Below are positions 11,813 to 22,434 of a DNA stretch of 64,000 nt, one piece after another. The position numbers and the translations under genes were made by a program. Numbering within the stretch: position 1 is the first letter of the stretch; each line of letters opens with the position of its first letter. The stretch spans positions 1 through 64,000 of the forward strand of contig JAVTVY010039319.1 of assembly GCA_036873755.1 (NCBI GenBank). Direction: 5' to 3'. This DNA is from Hanleya hanleyi (taxonomy: Eukaryota > Mollusca > Polyplacophora > Lepidopleurida > Hanleyidae). The notes beneath the pieces were generated by a model. The model ran no database searches. It saw nothing but the letters and a program-made list of their open reading frames with translations, and was not told the DNA's origin.

Positions 11813-11901
11813 GTGCAAAAACTGCCTTTAAGGGGATAGCTAAACTACGTTAGTTTGTACCGGACACGCACCTCATGAGGTTCAAGTCCTCGTTACACCG
11901 A
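11813..11901 (+). other. tRNA-like sequence, unit 2 copy
   Basis: Duplicate of the tRNA-like sequence at 5395. It lacks five bases (TCCTC) just before the anticodon-like arm and so breaks one arm base pair (TAAAC/GTTTG), while box B and the acceptor 3' strand are unchanged. Confidence 0.4.
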
Positions 11902-12039
11902 ATAATTAATTGGTCGAAATGGTATTTCCAGGCGAGTTAGCGCTCAAAGATCATACCTACGTACCTTTAACGCTATTCTTAAACTCGATTCTCAGGCCTC
12001 ATAGTGATAGCTTTACGTCTACGTGTTGTTTATTTGAGA

Positions 12040-12666
12040 CTAGAACGCCCGTTGTTTTGACAGCTGTTTCGTTTTGTTTTGTTTTGTTTTGACCCATTCA
12101 TCGGCCCAGCCTCTAATTGTGTCTAGCACCTTTTGCATTATACTTGTTTTTGTTATGCAGCCAGCGGATTTCCACAAGGCAGCATCGTCAACAAATAGAG
12201 ATTGTTCAATTTCGGGGTATTCGGTGTTAATTTCGTCGGCCAGTCCGTTAATAAGGATATTAACAAGCGTTGGACCGACCACACTGCCTTGTGATGTACC
12301 GTTATCTAGTTGATGGTCCATGAATATGGTGTTTCCCAATACGAACTTTGAAGTTTCGATCATGAAGAATTTTTTTTTATCCAGTGTTGTATCCTACCCT
12401 CAGTTCTCAGTTTGTTTAATTGGATGATAACCCGTTCTGCCATACAAGGACAAATGTTTTTTGTTTTCTATATCCAAGAACATGCCTAATGTATATTGGT
12501 GTTTGGCGTTACCCTTTCTGATCGAGAGTTGGAGTCTCGTTATGTTGTCTATAGGGCTTTTTTTTTTCGAAAACCCGCTTTGTCTTTTGTTCAGTAAGTT
12601 GTTGCTTTCCAAGTGATATTTAAGTCTATTTTTTTCATGGGTTTTTTTCCGGAATAAATTTGACAT
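12040..12666 (-). pseudogene. Non-LTR retrotransposon RT, unit 2 (uninterrupted locus)
   Basis: Minus-strand reading from 12666: NLLNKRQSGFSKKKSPIDNI (fingers), LGMFLDIE (motif A region), then in another frame LGNTIFMDHQLDNGTSQGSV and SLFVDDAALWKSAG (motifs B and C). The catalytic box is FVDD here but FADD in unit 1, so this copy carries an extra change. A frameshift separates the halves near 12370. The motifs fit a Jockey/I-group LINE; endonuclease and C-terminus are absent. Fully noncoding sequence lies on both sides inside the duplicated unit. Confidence 0.75.
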
Positions 12667-15600
12667 GAGAGTGATTGACCTATATGACTTACTGTCTGAT
12701 GGGTCTTTACCAGGCGTTATCGCATAGTTAATAAAGTCATCTGACTGTACTATACAGAAACACTGTCCAATCGACCTGTATTTATTTTGATGTGCGTCGC
12801 GATTTCAACATCATGCAGTGCAGTCGGTGGGTTTATTTGTTAGTAGGAGGTATAAAATTTGATGCTATGAGAACGGTTCACCGTTGATACTCAAACTAAC
12901 ATTTACTCTCAGCAAAAAGTATAAGAATATTTTTTTATATGCAACAACGTTCACGTTCAGAATAATATCGACCATCAAAAGTTTTTTAAGCCGACCAAAT
13001 TCAGGCAAGTGTGCTCAAACATGGTAAATTATCCACGAAAGATATGTTAAATCATTTTCTCTAAAAAAAACACATTTTAATGTGGAAATAAAATGGTATC
13101 ACGTCTGTGCCGGAACTCTATTAGTGTACATGTGTGTGTGTGTGTATAGGTTGGATAAGTTATTTTGAAGGCTGGATATAATATATCTAAGTCACGCATA
13201 TGCGTTGTAGATTTTAAAAATCTCTAAATCGATTTACTGTGAAACTAGTACCTGATTAAACATGGCGGTTGTATATATGCTTCTTATTGGTGCAAACTTT
13301 CACACGTTCATTTAACATACATGGAGTGGAAACCTCAAGGGTTTTTTCCTTTCTTCAACCCAGAAAGGTCCGTAGATTCCCTGCTACCATGGTTTACGGG
13401 AAATACCCGATGTGCCACGTGAGCAAACACTGACGACGATTCTTGACAAATTATGCATACTTGCTTCTGATTGGTCGAGTCCTTGAACCTGAGCCGATTT
13501 TTCTCCTTCACCTTTACTCCAGATTTTGACCGCAACTCCATATTTTGACCGTTTCACCATAATTCGACCGTTACACCATAATTTGATTGTTACCCCAAAT
13601 TTTGATCGTTAACTGCACATTATGACCTTCATTCCATATATGACCGTTACTCAAATCTTGACCGTGATCATGATGGCGTCATTGATCCTCAACCCGAAAT
13701 TATGTTCCGAAGACACCATTTTTCCACTACTCTGAAGACGACACAAAAATTCATCATAATTGAGAATGAGGATTAAATACAGATCCGGCATTCGGTAGGC
13801 CGCCAACGTCCATAAAGAATGTCCGCGTCCATTACTCGAAAGTAATGTGGACAACTAACACATGATGCTGTGATATGGTTCCACCATTTACAACAAATTG
13901 AGTCCACAAGATCCGGTTGACTAAATCCTTATTATCCTTTATCGGACTGAAGTGGTTCGGGGTCAGTTTATACCAGTATCGTTCTGATGATGACTGCGTT
14001 TATCACAAACCTGAACAGGTATAATACTTATTGTGCAAATATATCGCTATACGATTAAGCTGAAAAAAACCCTTGCAGATATTGCTCGTATTTCTCAGTA
14101 ACATTTAATATTTATTCAGCGATTGAACAAATAATGATTTCTCTTTAAAGTAGCTTCATTCGTCCCTCCCGTGGGAATATATATACATATCTCTGGCTTG
14201 ATTAGCAGTTGCCAATGATCCATTACAGAAACTCTGTGGGTGGCTGGAATTTCTTCCAGTTTTCTTCACAAACCAATGAATATGCCGGATTCCCATTTGA
14301 AAATTTGAATTGACCAATCAAATGTTCTAAAGCTGGAAGATATCCCGTGATGCAACGTTTCTTTTAACCGAGACTGGGCTTCTAATGCTTCAGGCCTTAG
14401 GTCCCTCTGAAGTAAGCGGAATTCGGAAAATGATGTGATTCCTTATTAAATATATAACACCGGATTTTATCTAGAAAATACTAGGAGAATATCAAGCATG
14501 AGTAACAACGGAAATACCCTGGAAACCAATTAGGACTCGGACTGGAGAAGAACCCACTCTATGATACAAGAACACTTTGCGCTGCAATCCACAAGGAAAG
14601 TAGCGATTTCAGTGGTTTAACAAGCGCCAAGTACTAATTATTTTATGTCATATTCTTTTTTCACTGCCTGAGCTGGGCAATTAGGCCTGATATCTTCATA
14701 TTTATAATACATCGTATACTATACAATATTCTAAAGTGAAAGTAGACCGTATTCAACATTTGTACTCTTCTATCAACATGCATACTGCAAATGTATATCA
14801 TTAAAATTATGCAACTTTATAGATGATTTCCGCACTGATTCGCTTCAAAATTGTGCATATACATGCAGTATTGATAATATACGTCTTTATAGTTTTCATC
14901 TTTGCTTTCTATTTATACACGACCCTGGCTCCATCAGTGCAGACGACCGAAAGAATACTTTTTTGATGATGTTCGCAAAAAAAAAAGGTTAGTCGTTAGA
15001 GGGACCAGCGCAATTGATGGGGAAATATTATTGTGGTAAAGATATGATACTGTGCAATTTGAGAATGATTGCACCAGACATGAAGACGAAAAAATCCTGA
15101 TGTGTTATTCAAAGTGTAGACAAGAATGGACAGAATGGTATATCTCCAAGGCTAACACAGCAATCAACTTGCCGCAATCTTCATGAATGCCAGACAAACT
15201 ATTTGCAGTTTTGACGTGTCACATTGCCCCCGACTGAACTTAAACTAGAAAGTGGTCATTCAATGCTGCCAAATTTCTTTTATTGTCATTTTACAATGTT
15301 TGCCGTATGAATGTCGATATTCTGTTTGTGTAAGCTCTTGGATATGAACTGATTTTATTACGCCATAAAGACTGTATGCTGAAATTGAAGGTTAACGGAG
15401 TTTTGAAGAGAAGATGAGATAAGTTGTTTTTACATTACGCCACCAGGAAAATATGTATTGAAAAGTTCGGCAAGGGGAAATGTCCGTGAAACGCAAGTAT
15501 CGCCAGTATTCTTATCACCGAGCTAAGGGAATTTCGCATTTCACTAAATAAATACCTTTAGCAGATTGACTTGATTCACGGTGTATTTCGTCCGACGCCA

Positions 15601-15956
15601 GCTTCCTCGAGCATTACGTCACATGTCTGTCCCATTTGAACGAGCCAATGAAAGTTTTATGTTTTTAAATATTTGACCGAAAAACCAGACTCCCGATGCA
15701 TGATTGTTTGTTTTTCCTTGAGAAAATCATAATACAGACGACCAAAAAATATTTGAAAGAAATACAATCAGTGGGAGTTCACAGGAAAAAAAAATGTTTC
15801 TATTTTGTGATGAGGCCCATCAAGGGATAATTTCTTTCCTGCACTGCTGGAGGTGTGGCTTTGTTCAAGGCTTGTGATAGCTCCACTCTTATGTTCCACA
15901 GTGATCATTTCGGACACACACAGATAGCACTTGTTACCACAGAAGTGTCTACGTAT
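12667..15956. other. Noncoding part of duplication unit 2
   Basis: Same content as 7506-10829: AT-rich sequence, a TG microsatellite near 13130-13145 and the TTTGACCGT array. No gene supported. Confidence 0.5.
13518..13676 (+). repeat. Short-period tandem array, unit 2 copy
   Basis: Duplicate of the 8362-8520 array with only a few substitutions. Confidence 0.65.
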
Positions 15957-16200
15957 GGTCCGTGTAACCTTGCACAGTTTTCCTTTTTCCTTTTTGGTTT
16001 CGTAAAATAAAAAATTGAAATTTGATCGTTAATTTATTTATTTTTGTTTTTATTTATTATTATTTTATTTTATTTATTTATTTTTTGGGGTTTCTCAAAA
16101 TCAAAAATTTAAATCTGACAGTCAATTTTCGTTCAAATTTCAATTTTATTATTTTGAGAAACCAAAAGCGAAAATTGAACTGTGCAAGGTTACACGGACC
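15957..16200. mobile_element. GGTCCGTG inverted-repeat element, unit 2 copy
   Basis: Duplicate of the element at 10830 with the same ACGTAT flanks (15951-15956 and 16201-16206), so the insertion predates the segmental duplication. 244 bp, no coding potential. Confidence 0.85.
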
Positions 16201-16514
16201 ACGTATGATCGTGCCTTGCACTCAGATGATACCAGTATCAACCCCATCTTATTCAAATGAAGGTCGAATGACCTGTGTAAACGGTATTATCGGAAAATAA
16301 GCCTCAATAAGGATCACGAATCATTCCCTTATGTGATGGTGTTATTGTATCTCAGTCTTGCTTTTGGATTAGGTGTTCACGAGGACTCTTGAAATGACGT
16401 GACCACAATGCCCTAGTAGAGCTGCATTGTCGCAAAAGGTCAGTGAATCTACCACATGGGAATGAGTAAGTTTGTCAACGTCCGCTATTTAACCCGACAC
16501 GAATACAAGCGTCG

Positions 16515-17096
16515 AATCTGACAGTCAGTAGCCCGTCCTCGCCCTTAAAGAATATCCATAATCGAACATAAAAATATATAAGTACAGTCAATTTCTTGCA
16601 AGAAAGAAGCGATCAACATTGAATGTGACAGGACAGCATTGTTGAAGCCCTTAACATCGTAATTAGGTCCTTAACATCTCAATACGACGTTAAGTGTCGA
16701 CATGACATTCCTTAACATCGAAATTGTTCTTGCGATGTTTGGGGTCGACAATGTCGATATTTTGGCACTTTGCGATGTTAAGGGTCGACATGACGGCAGA
16801 AATAACCCAGTAACATTGGACGCGACTATAGAGAAAATGTGACACATGAGCGAATTCTTGTGGTGACAAAAGCGTGCGTTTCGATCGCGGCTGAAGAAAA
16901 ACAACTTTCTTTCACCGTGTGCACTGAAATCACACGAGAGCTACCCCCTGAGACAACATGCACTTGATGCCGTTGGCTCAGGGGATAGCTCTAGTGTGCA
17001 TCGACCTTCAGAAAATGCACGAGATGGGTTTTTCTCGGCAGCTTTTTTCGCGCGCTTGTTTTCCGTTCGTCGCGTTGGTTTTTAGCGCAGCATTAT
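16515..17096. other. Noncoding with TTAACATCG-type repeats
   Basis: 16530-16640 is a diverged copy of the dispersed retroelement 3' end described at 43330 (TTAAAGAATATCC, CAATTTCTTGCAAGA). 16650-16800 carries CCTTAACATC three times and GATGTTAAGGGTCGACATGA once, in opposite orientations, so it can fold. No gene supported. Confidence 0.45.
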
Positions 17097-17100
17097 TTAA

Positions 17101-18407
17101 CCCTATCTGTCCTGGGCTTTTTGGGACCTGTCGAGCCGGGGGACGCCCCCTAATTATTGTTCTTATACCATGAGTTAGGTGCTGAAACTTATCACACTAT
17201 ACCCCTGGGTCAAGCTCTACCAGAAAATGTAAAACAAATACAAGATGGCCGCTTTGATGACGTCACAGTGACGTCATTTTCAAAACCGGCATTTTTTGGT
17301 CGATTTTTCGGTCGCATTTTCCGAATTTTTTATCTATGCAATTTCTCCGCAAAAACTTCATGATAAATTAGTAAATATTAATTTGATGTGAAATAAAATA
17401 GTTTTTGCCCACTTTTCATCGCGGAAAAGCTGAAATTTTGAAGAAATGTGACGAAAACATCACTTTTCTGGAACCCCACGTGGCCGCCATCTTGAATTTA
17501 CCCATGATCCTCTGCTCAGGGGGTTATGCAAATGCGCTCAAAATGACCCCAATATGATAAACTATAAAGTCCTGGAGTTTCAGCATTTCATTTTTCGTCG
17601 TTCCGGAGATAGCGCAGAAAGTTTGGTAGGGTGGGCCATAATGCGCTCAAAATGACCCCAATATGATAAACTATCATCTTAGCTTGCTAAGGGCATTTCA
17701 CGTTTCACTTAACACTACCCTTAGGTTCTCGCTGTGATTCGGTATGTATTTCACCCGGCGCCATCTATCTAGAGGGAGATAATCCAGTTCGAAAGTTGTT
17801 CCCAAAGCATGAGGTCAAATGTCGGCCCCATTTAAACGAGCCAATGAAATTACCTGTATTCAAATATTTCTCAGACATGCAGACGTGTCAGTTGCACGAG
17901 GCGCAAGACTGGGGGAGTCTACGTGAGACCAAAACGAAGTTGTGCGAATTAGCTATTTTATTTCTCACTCTAGTGGAGCATGCTTCTTTGTTTATCTTAA
18001 GAAAAATCATATTACAAACGGCCTAACATATTTGAAAACAAAATAAAATCGGCGGCAGACCACAAGAAAATGATATGCTTTTTATTTTGTGATGGGGGTA
18101 CTTCGAGGCCCACCATGGGGTCATTTCAATCGATCGCTTTCTGGAGGTGTGTCTTCGTTGTATGAATGTGATTGCACCGATGTCAGATGTAACGGGACCA
18201 GTCGGATGTGACCATTTGGGAAACGGCCTATTACACTCAAATAGCATCCGTTACCGCATGGCTACGAGCAGAAGTTTCTATACGTATGATCGTGCCATGC
18301 GTTCGGATGATGATAAACTATAAAGTCCCGGAGTTTCAGCACTCCATTTTTCGTCGTTCCGGAGATAGCGCAGAAAGTTTGGTAGGGTCAGGCCAGGTCA
18401 GGTAGGG
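17101..18407. mobile_element. piggyBac-like MITE (TTAA TSD), with nested insertion
   Basis: Ends are CCCTATCTGTCCTGGGC on the left and ...GGTAGGG on the right, flanked by TTAA at 17097-17100 and 18408-18411, the hallmark of piggyBac insertion. It is homologous in inverted orientation to 27442-27983. The element is enlarged by a nested ~635 bp fragment (17675-18309) and a partial duplication of its own 3' part (17531-17567 repeated at 17640-17674). No transposase is present, so it is non-autonomous. Confidence 0.7.
17675..18309 (+). mobile_element. Nested repeat fragment carrying the empty ACGTAT site
   Basis: Bounded by the 12 bp direct repeat ATGATAAACTAT (17663-17674 and 18310-18321), as expected for a TSD. 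Its content is a diverged paralog of 10390-10823 plus 11073-11110: shared words include CGAGCCAATGAAA, CTGGAGGTGTG and ACGTATGATCGTGCC. It lacks the GGTCCGTG element present in those copies and so records the pre-insertion state (single ACGTAT at 18282-18287). Confidence 0.7.
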
Positions 18408-18477
18408 TTAACGGCGATTTGCACGCGAGGGAATCGCGTTCAAGTTAGGTTATTCACCGTCTGTAGCCATCAAGCCA

Positions 18478-18550
18478 GGGTGAGTGAGTGAGTTAGGGTT
18501 TAACGTCGCGTTCAGCGCTATTTCGACCCTATAGCGACGTTATAGCTAAC
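18478..18550 (+). repeat. GTGAGTGAGTGAGTT repeat, SINE-like fragment
   Basis: GTGAGTGAGTGAGTTAGGGT followed by TTAACGTCGCGTTCAGCGCT and a CCCTATAGCGACG block resembles, from memory, an abundant gastropod repeat of the form GTGAGTGAGTTT..ACGCCGC..CAGCAATATTCC. Only ~70 bp are present, without a tRNA head. Useful mainly as a taxonomic hint. Confidence 0.45.
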
Positions 18551-18761
18551 TACGATATGATTAGCTGGGCATGTGTGACTATCCATGTACAGTCATCATG
18601 TAGAGGAAATTTATCTTCGCCTCGTGGCAACAGACATGGTACGAAACCCCTGCTGTTCACTCACTTGGGGGCATCATCAAGCCAGACCTCTGCTGTTTTA
18701 AAACAGGAATCTCATTTCCATATTTTCACCATGTTAAATTTAAGAAATAATACTTTCATAG

Positions 18762-18815
18762 GCGTGCTCATTAGTTTAGGCGTGCTCATTAGTTTAGGCG
18801 TGCTCATTAGTTTTT
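18762..18815 (+). repeat. 18 bp tandem repeat, three copies
   Basis: GGCGTGCTCATTAGTTTA is repeated three times head to tail; the third copy runs into TTTTTTGACGCACG. Confidence 0.8.
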
Positions 18816-19086
18816 TGACGCACGATTAGTGTGGGAAAGTTTATATTTTAGGGCAGGGGCGAAGCCGACGCCCTAACTTCATATACTAACCGAGCGTCAA
18901 ACAACCATAGAGCACGTCTATGAAAACATTATTTCTATTCTATAGCACTACTTAAATTGATTATCAACAAAGATTAGAACGACAGGTTGAAGTATATTGT
19001 GAAAGTATGCTACCTCTCTCGTCCAATGTCATATATTTGTTAAACGTTTCCGCCGCTTGTCAATTGACAATTATATGAATCTATCC

Positions 19087-19559
19087 CAATCTTAATAAAT
19101 AAATATCCTATCAATGCTCCACAATCGTATGTCTCTATGTAGGATCTTACTGATTTCAATTGAATTTCGTGTTCAGAGCGCCCATGCAGGTCATGAATAT
19201 TTAATAGTCTTATGACATCACGGCCGCATTTTAACTGCCGTACTTTACTTGCAGTTGGAGAGGGGGGATAGGGTCATCTCCTCCACATTAACCCAAGGTT
19301 TATACTAAGGACGAGTTCATATTTCTACCCCGTATTATGGCGCCGAACTGACGGGAGCACGGCCACATCAGCAGATGTCCCGCCAGCGTGACGTCTTTTT
19401 CGATTGAGCCAACCAAGAAGCCCCTCCCATTATGTTCCCTTCAAAGCACTATGAAGAGTTCTCGGGACTAGTTGACATTCGCGTTACTGCAAGCCGATTA
19501 GATCCTGCGAGCGACATATTCAAATGGGGAGAAGATAGGATTTAATTTTAATTAGATTG
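19087..19559 (+). mobile_element. MITE with CAATCTTAAT terminal inverted repeats, copy 2
   Basis: 473 bp, homologous throughout to 6300-6766. The flanks AATCTATCC (19078-19086) and AATCTACCC (19560-19568) are a 9 bp TSD with one mismatch. A third degraded fragment (ACTCCGTATTACGGTGCCAC) is at 27240-27330. Confidence 0.7.
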
Positions 19560-19631
19560 AATCTACCCCTTTCGAAATGCATGCGATCGTTCAACCTCCT
19601 CACAGAGATAAAGAACGATGATCGCCATGAG

Positions 19632-20119
19632 CATCTTCACCAGCCAAGTCAACTACATCGCGAAGCTCTCTACGCTGCCTTGACATTCTTGGCTGGTGGC
19701 AGAGGAATACTTCTCTGCGCCACCTAGTGGAAGTTTTAACGGCGAGAGACTTTTTGCCATCAAGAGTTGTTTCCCTTCAATCTTAAGTCGGCACATACGT
19801 GAGGCGATTCGTTATCGTTCGTCCGTGCAGCGTTTCCCAAAATCTGATTCAATTGATCAGAAACACCGAAACTGGCCGTGAAAGTGCTCTTCCTGTATCT
19901 TTTCGATAGAATTTCCCCGCACATTCGACACAACTCATTCGTACTGGGGGCCGACATCTTGGGAAACCAACTACTACGTAACGCGCATTCTGATTGGATG
20001 CAGCACGCCGTCTCTGCATTCAATCATAAATGAGGATTAACGTTCCAACTTTACTAGAGAAGTATGCCAAGGCAATGTACAGAGCAACGTGATGTACGTC
20101 GACTTGGCTAGAGAAGATG
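19632..20119. mobile_element. CATCTTC inverted-repeat element carrying an exon-like ORF
   Basis: The left arm CATCTTCACCAGCCAAGTCA and the right arm (reverse complement CATCTTCTCTAGCCAAGTCG) are imperfect inverted repeats of ~75 bp, flanked by a perfect 9 bp TSD, CGCCATGAG (19623-19631 and 20120-20128). The interior is not repetitive and contains an ORF that looks like a captured first exon (19760-19957). The TIR start is shared with the elements at 23712 and 26368. Confidence 0.75.
19760..19957 (-). CDS. Exon-like ORF with C-x2-C motif inside a MITE
   Basis: 65 codons from an ATG at 19957 on the minus strand. It begins MSAPSTNELCRMCGEILSKR and continues with FTASFGVSDQLNQIL and ESPHVCAD. 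A C-x2-C pair near residue 10, a basic/aromatic segment and a later HVC resemble the first exon of a metazoan zinc-binding (ZAD-like) protein, but I do not recognise a specific gene. CAC-GTATGT within the ORF is a strong splice-donor match, so the true exon could end there. It fills the loop between the TIR arms, so I infer transduplication of a host exon. It is unlikely to be expressed as a full protein. Confidence 0.4.
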   Translation of the reverse strand: MSAPSTNELCRMCGEILSKRYRKSTFTASFGVSDQLNQILGNAARTNDNESPHVCADLRLKGNNS

Positions 20120-20129
20120 CGCCATGAGT

Positions 20130-20958
20130 AGCTCGGCAGTGGTCAATCGCAGCACAGTAGCATGACGTCAGGGCTTCCCCAGTCCAGATTTATGCCACGC
20201 GAACAGATATATAACAGGTTGTCCGACTGTTAAGTTAGGTCAGTCTTACACAATTATTTGATGTATAAACTCTCTGCAAAATGTGTCACTTGTATGGGGC
20301 GTTCTAGAAAGGGGCCCCAGGACCTAAATCCAAGCCGCTGTAAAATAAATATAACATAAATAGCTCTGTTCGTTTGAACATTGTAGAAGAACTTCGATTT
20401 CTGCTTAAAGATAACACTCATCACCGGAGTCTGTCGTTTGGTGCAACAGTCGATTTGATTATTTGGCCTACACGAAACATCACGAAATGTATTCTCCTGA
20501 CTAGTGTTTCGCAGAAAAGCAGATTCGATAAGAGGAAAACAGCTTCACATAAGTGTTGAATCTATTTTTACAATCACGTTGTACGATTTACAAAAGTATG
20601 ATTGCGTTTACCAAAACTATATTTCGGACTTCTGTAAAATATATTATCCTTGTCAAAGAAATACTGGAATGATTTTGGTTAACGTAATCACATTTTCGTT
20701 ATGATGGGAATTCCCACGTCAAAGACAAGAAATGAAAAAATAGACTGTTTAGTATATTTTGCCTGCTCATTAAACAATTCCTATGTATGCCAAGAAGTCG
20801 TTTTCTTCGCAGAATGACAGAGTACTTTGTTGTCTATCTGTTCGTACAAGTTTGAGCGATTTCTGACGAAAAATATTTTTCACCAAACTAGTGCACCTCA
20901 AGAGGGACGGTTTGGTATACTGCTGCAAAGGGGTCCTTTATAATTTAGGTGTTTGGAG
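20130..20958. other. Noncoding, no feature seen
   Basis: AT-rich, with only short random ORFs on either strand. Nothing recognisable. Confidence 0.4.
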
Positions 20959-20966
20959 GTATAGCC

Positions 20967-21873
20967 CACAGGGGCTCGTTACCGTTAATTGGTTAATTAG
21001 GTTGATTACGTGGGGGGGGGGGGTGTTTGAGGTAGGGTATAAATGGGGATGGGAGGACAATCAAGTCGGAGTCGTCACCTCACCACGCTCAAAAAACTCT
21101 TGTTTTATATCCCCTTATCTTCGAAAATCGAATAAACTTCCCTTTTAACAGATCGAAATCTGGCCTCTTTATGCAAAAAAAAGTCCGTATGCCCGCCAAA
21201 TTTTAACCGATATTTCCAGACTGACCAAAATCTCGATAATTCCTCTCGCCACAGTGCTCGAGAACGAGCGAGCCTTCCTCGCCAGGCCAGAGTTCGTCAC
21301 GAGCCGTCAGTCGCTATGCCCGTGGTGGCTGTAAGGGCAACGTTCTTTCCCTGTTGTTTTAAAAGATTTTCCACTTTTCTTATTAAAAACGGTTTTCCAG
21401 TACCTGCCTGCCCCTGGATAATAACATTGTGTCCTGCGAGACAGGCAGTCTCAGCTTGCTTGCTCTCGTCTTCCGCCATTTTGGTCTCAAGTCAACTGAT
21501 ACCAGCTGATAGTTGGCTCGCGACGAACCCTGGCGAGGAAGTCTCGCTCGTTCTCGGGCACTGTGGCGAGAGGTATTATCGAGATTTTGGTCAGTCTGGA
21601 AATATCGGTTAAAATTTGGCGGGTAAATGGATTTTTTTTTGCATAAAGAGGCCAGATTGGGAGAAGATAAAGTAAGATATATGCGTTTTAACCATTTCTC
21701 GAAGTTTATTCGATTTTCGCAGACAATGGGATATAAAAGAAGAGATTTGTGAGCGTGGTGAGGTGACGGCTCCGACTTGATTGTCCTCCCTTCCCCATTT
21801 ATACCCTACCTCGAACCCCCCTCCTCTCTAATCAGCCTAATTAAACAATTAACAACGGTAATGAGCCCCTGTG
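20967..21873. mobile_element. CACAGGGGCT foldback element with PIF1-like exon
   Basis: 907 bp, beginning CACAGGGGCTCGTTACCG and ending ..CGGTAATGAGCCCCTGTG, with a perfect 8 bp TSD GTATAGCC (20959-20966 and 21874-21881). The arms are very long (about 340 bp each, 20967-21306 and 21512-21873), imperfectly complementary, and include a G/C tract and a TATAAATGGGG-type box. The ~205 bp loop is almost entirely a PIF1-like coding segment (21297-21479). The 8 bp TSD fits hAT or P superfamilies; the ends match those of the element at 30503. Confidence 0.8.
21297..21479 (-). pseudogene. PIF1-like helicase N-terminal exon fragment, captured
   Basis: 60 codons on the minus strand from ATG (21479): MAEDESKQAETACLAGHNVI, then the Walker A region IIQGQAGTGKPFLIRKV and the motif ALTATTGIA. 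In PIF1/RRM3-family 5'-3' DNA helicases these are motif I (GxAGTGKS) and motif Ia (ATTGIAA). Here the residue after GK is Pro instead of Ser/Thr, which should impair nucleotide binding. Motifs II-VI are missing; the frame ends where the TIR arm begins. It occupies the loop of a foldback transposon, so I infer gene capture. A Helitron source is less likely because no Helitron ends are present. Confidence 0.65.
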
Positions 21874-21881
21874 GTATAGCC

Positions 21882-22432
21882 TTGTTCACTGTCCAAGCTA
21901 GTTTTATAAATATGGACGTGGCAAATCGCCGTGGCCGACGACTGCATACTGAATGTTGGATTTGACAGCTGTATTTGTCATATGGCTCACATGATAGCAG
22001 CTATACGAATGAGAGAAAGAGAACTTAACCGGCTTTCAGTAACCACAGTTACGATATTGGCATGAAGCAACTATAGGGTATCTACACGGAAGCGAGTCTA
22101 CCCAGGCTAATGACCCTATAACACGGGATGATTATTTCCGGGAATGAAAGAGCAACTGTGTCAAATGCTACTGATCAGGTACATAAACTAAAGAGTTCTA
22201 TTCATAAATGGTGGACTTGTCAGCTTGTTGCATGGTGGTTGTAGTATGAATTATAAAGTGGTTATTGATTATAGTATAAAACACTGCAAGTTAAACCATG
22301 GAAGTCTGCTAATGGAAGTGAACACGAGAATAGAGTGGAAGTTGTAGATCTGGAGGAGGAAAATGTTCACGGTGATTCTTGCTACAGCGGTGATGATTAA
22401 GGAGTGAGGGTCTGGATGCTGGATGTGGAAAC
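21882..22432. other. Noncoding, no feature seen
   Basis: No recognised gene or repeat on either strand. Confidence 0.4.
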
Positions 22433-22434
22433 TA

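Larger units (their letters stand above)
11387..16514 (+). repeat. Segmental duplication, unit 2
   Basis: Second tandem copy of the unit that begins at 4968. It lacks the 1260 bp insertion and so preserves the uninterrupted RT fragment (12040-12666). A few unit-specific indels are seen: a 5 bp loss in the tRNA-like sequence, a shorter GT microsatellite near 13130, loss of about 18 bp near 14680, and a gain of about 14 bp near 15003. Confidence 0.9.
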
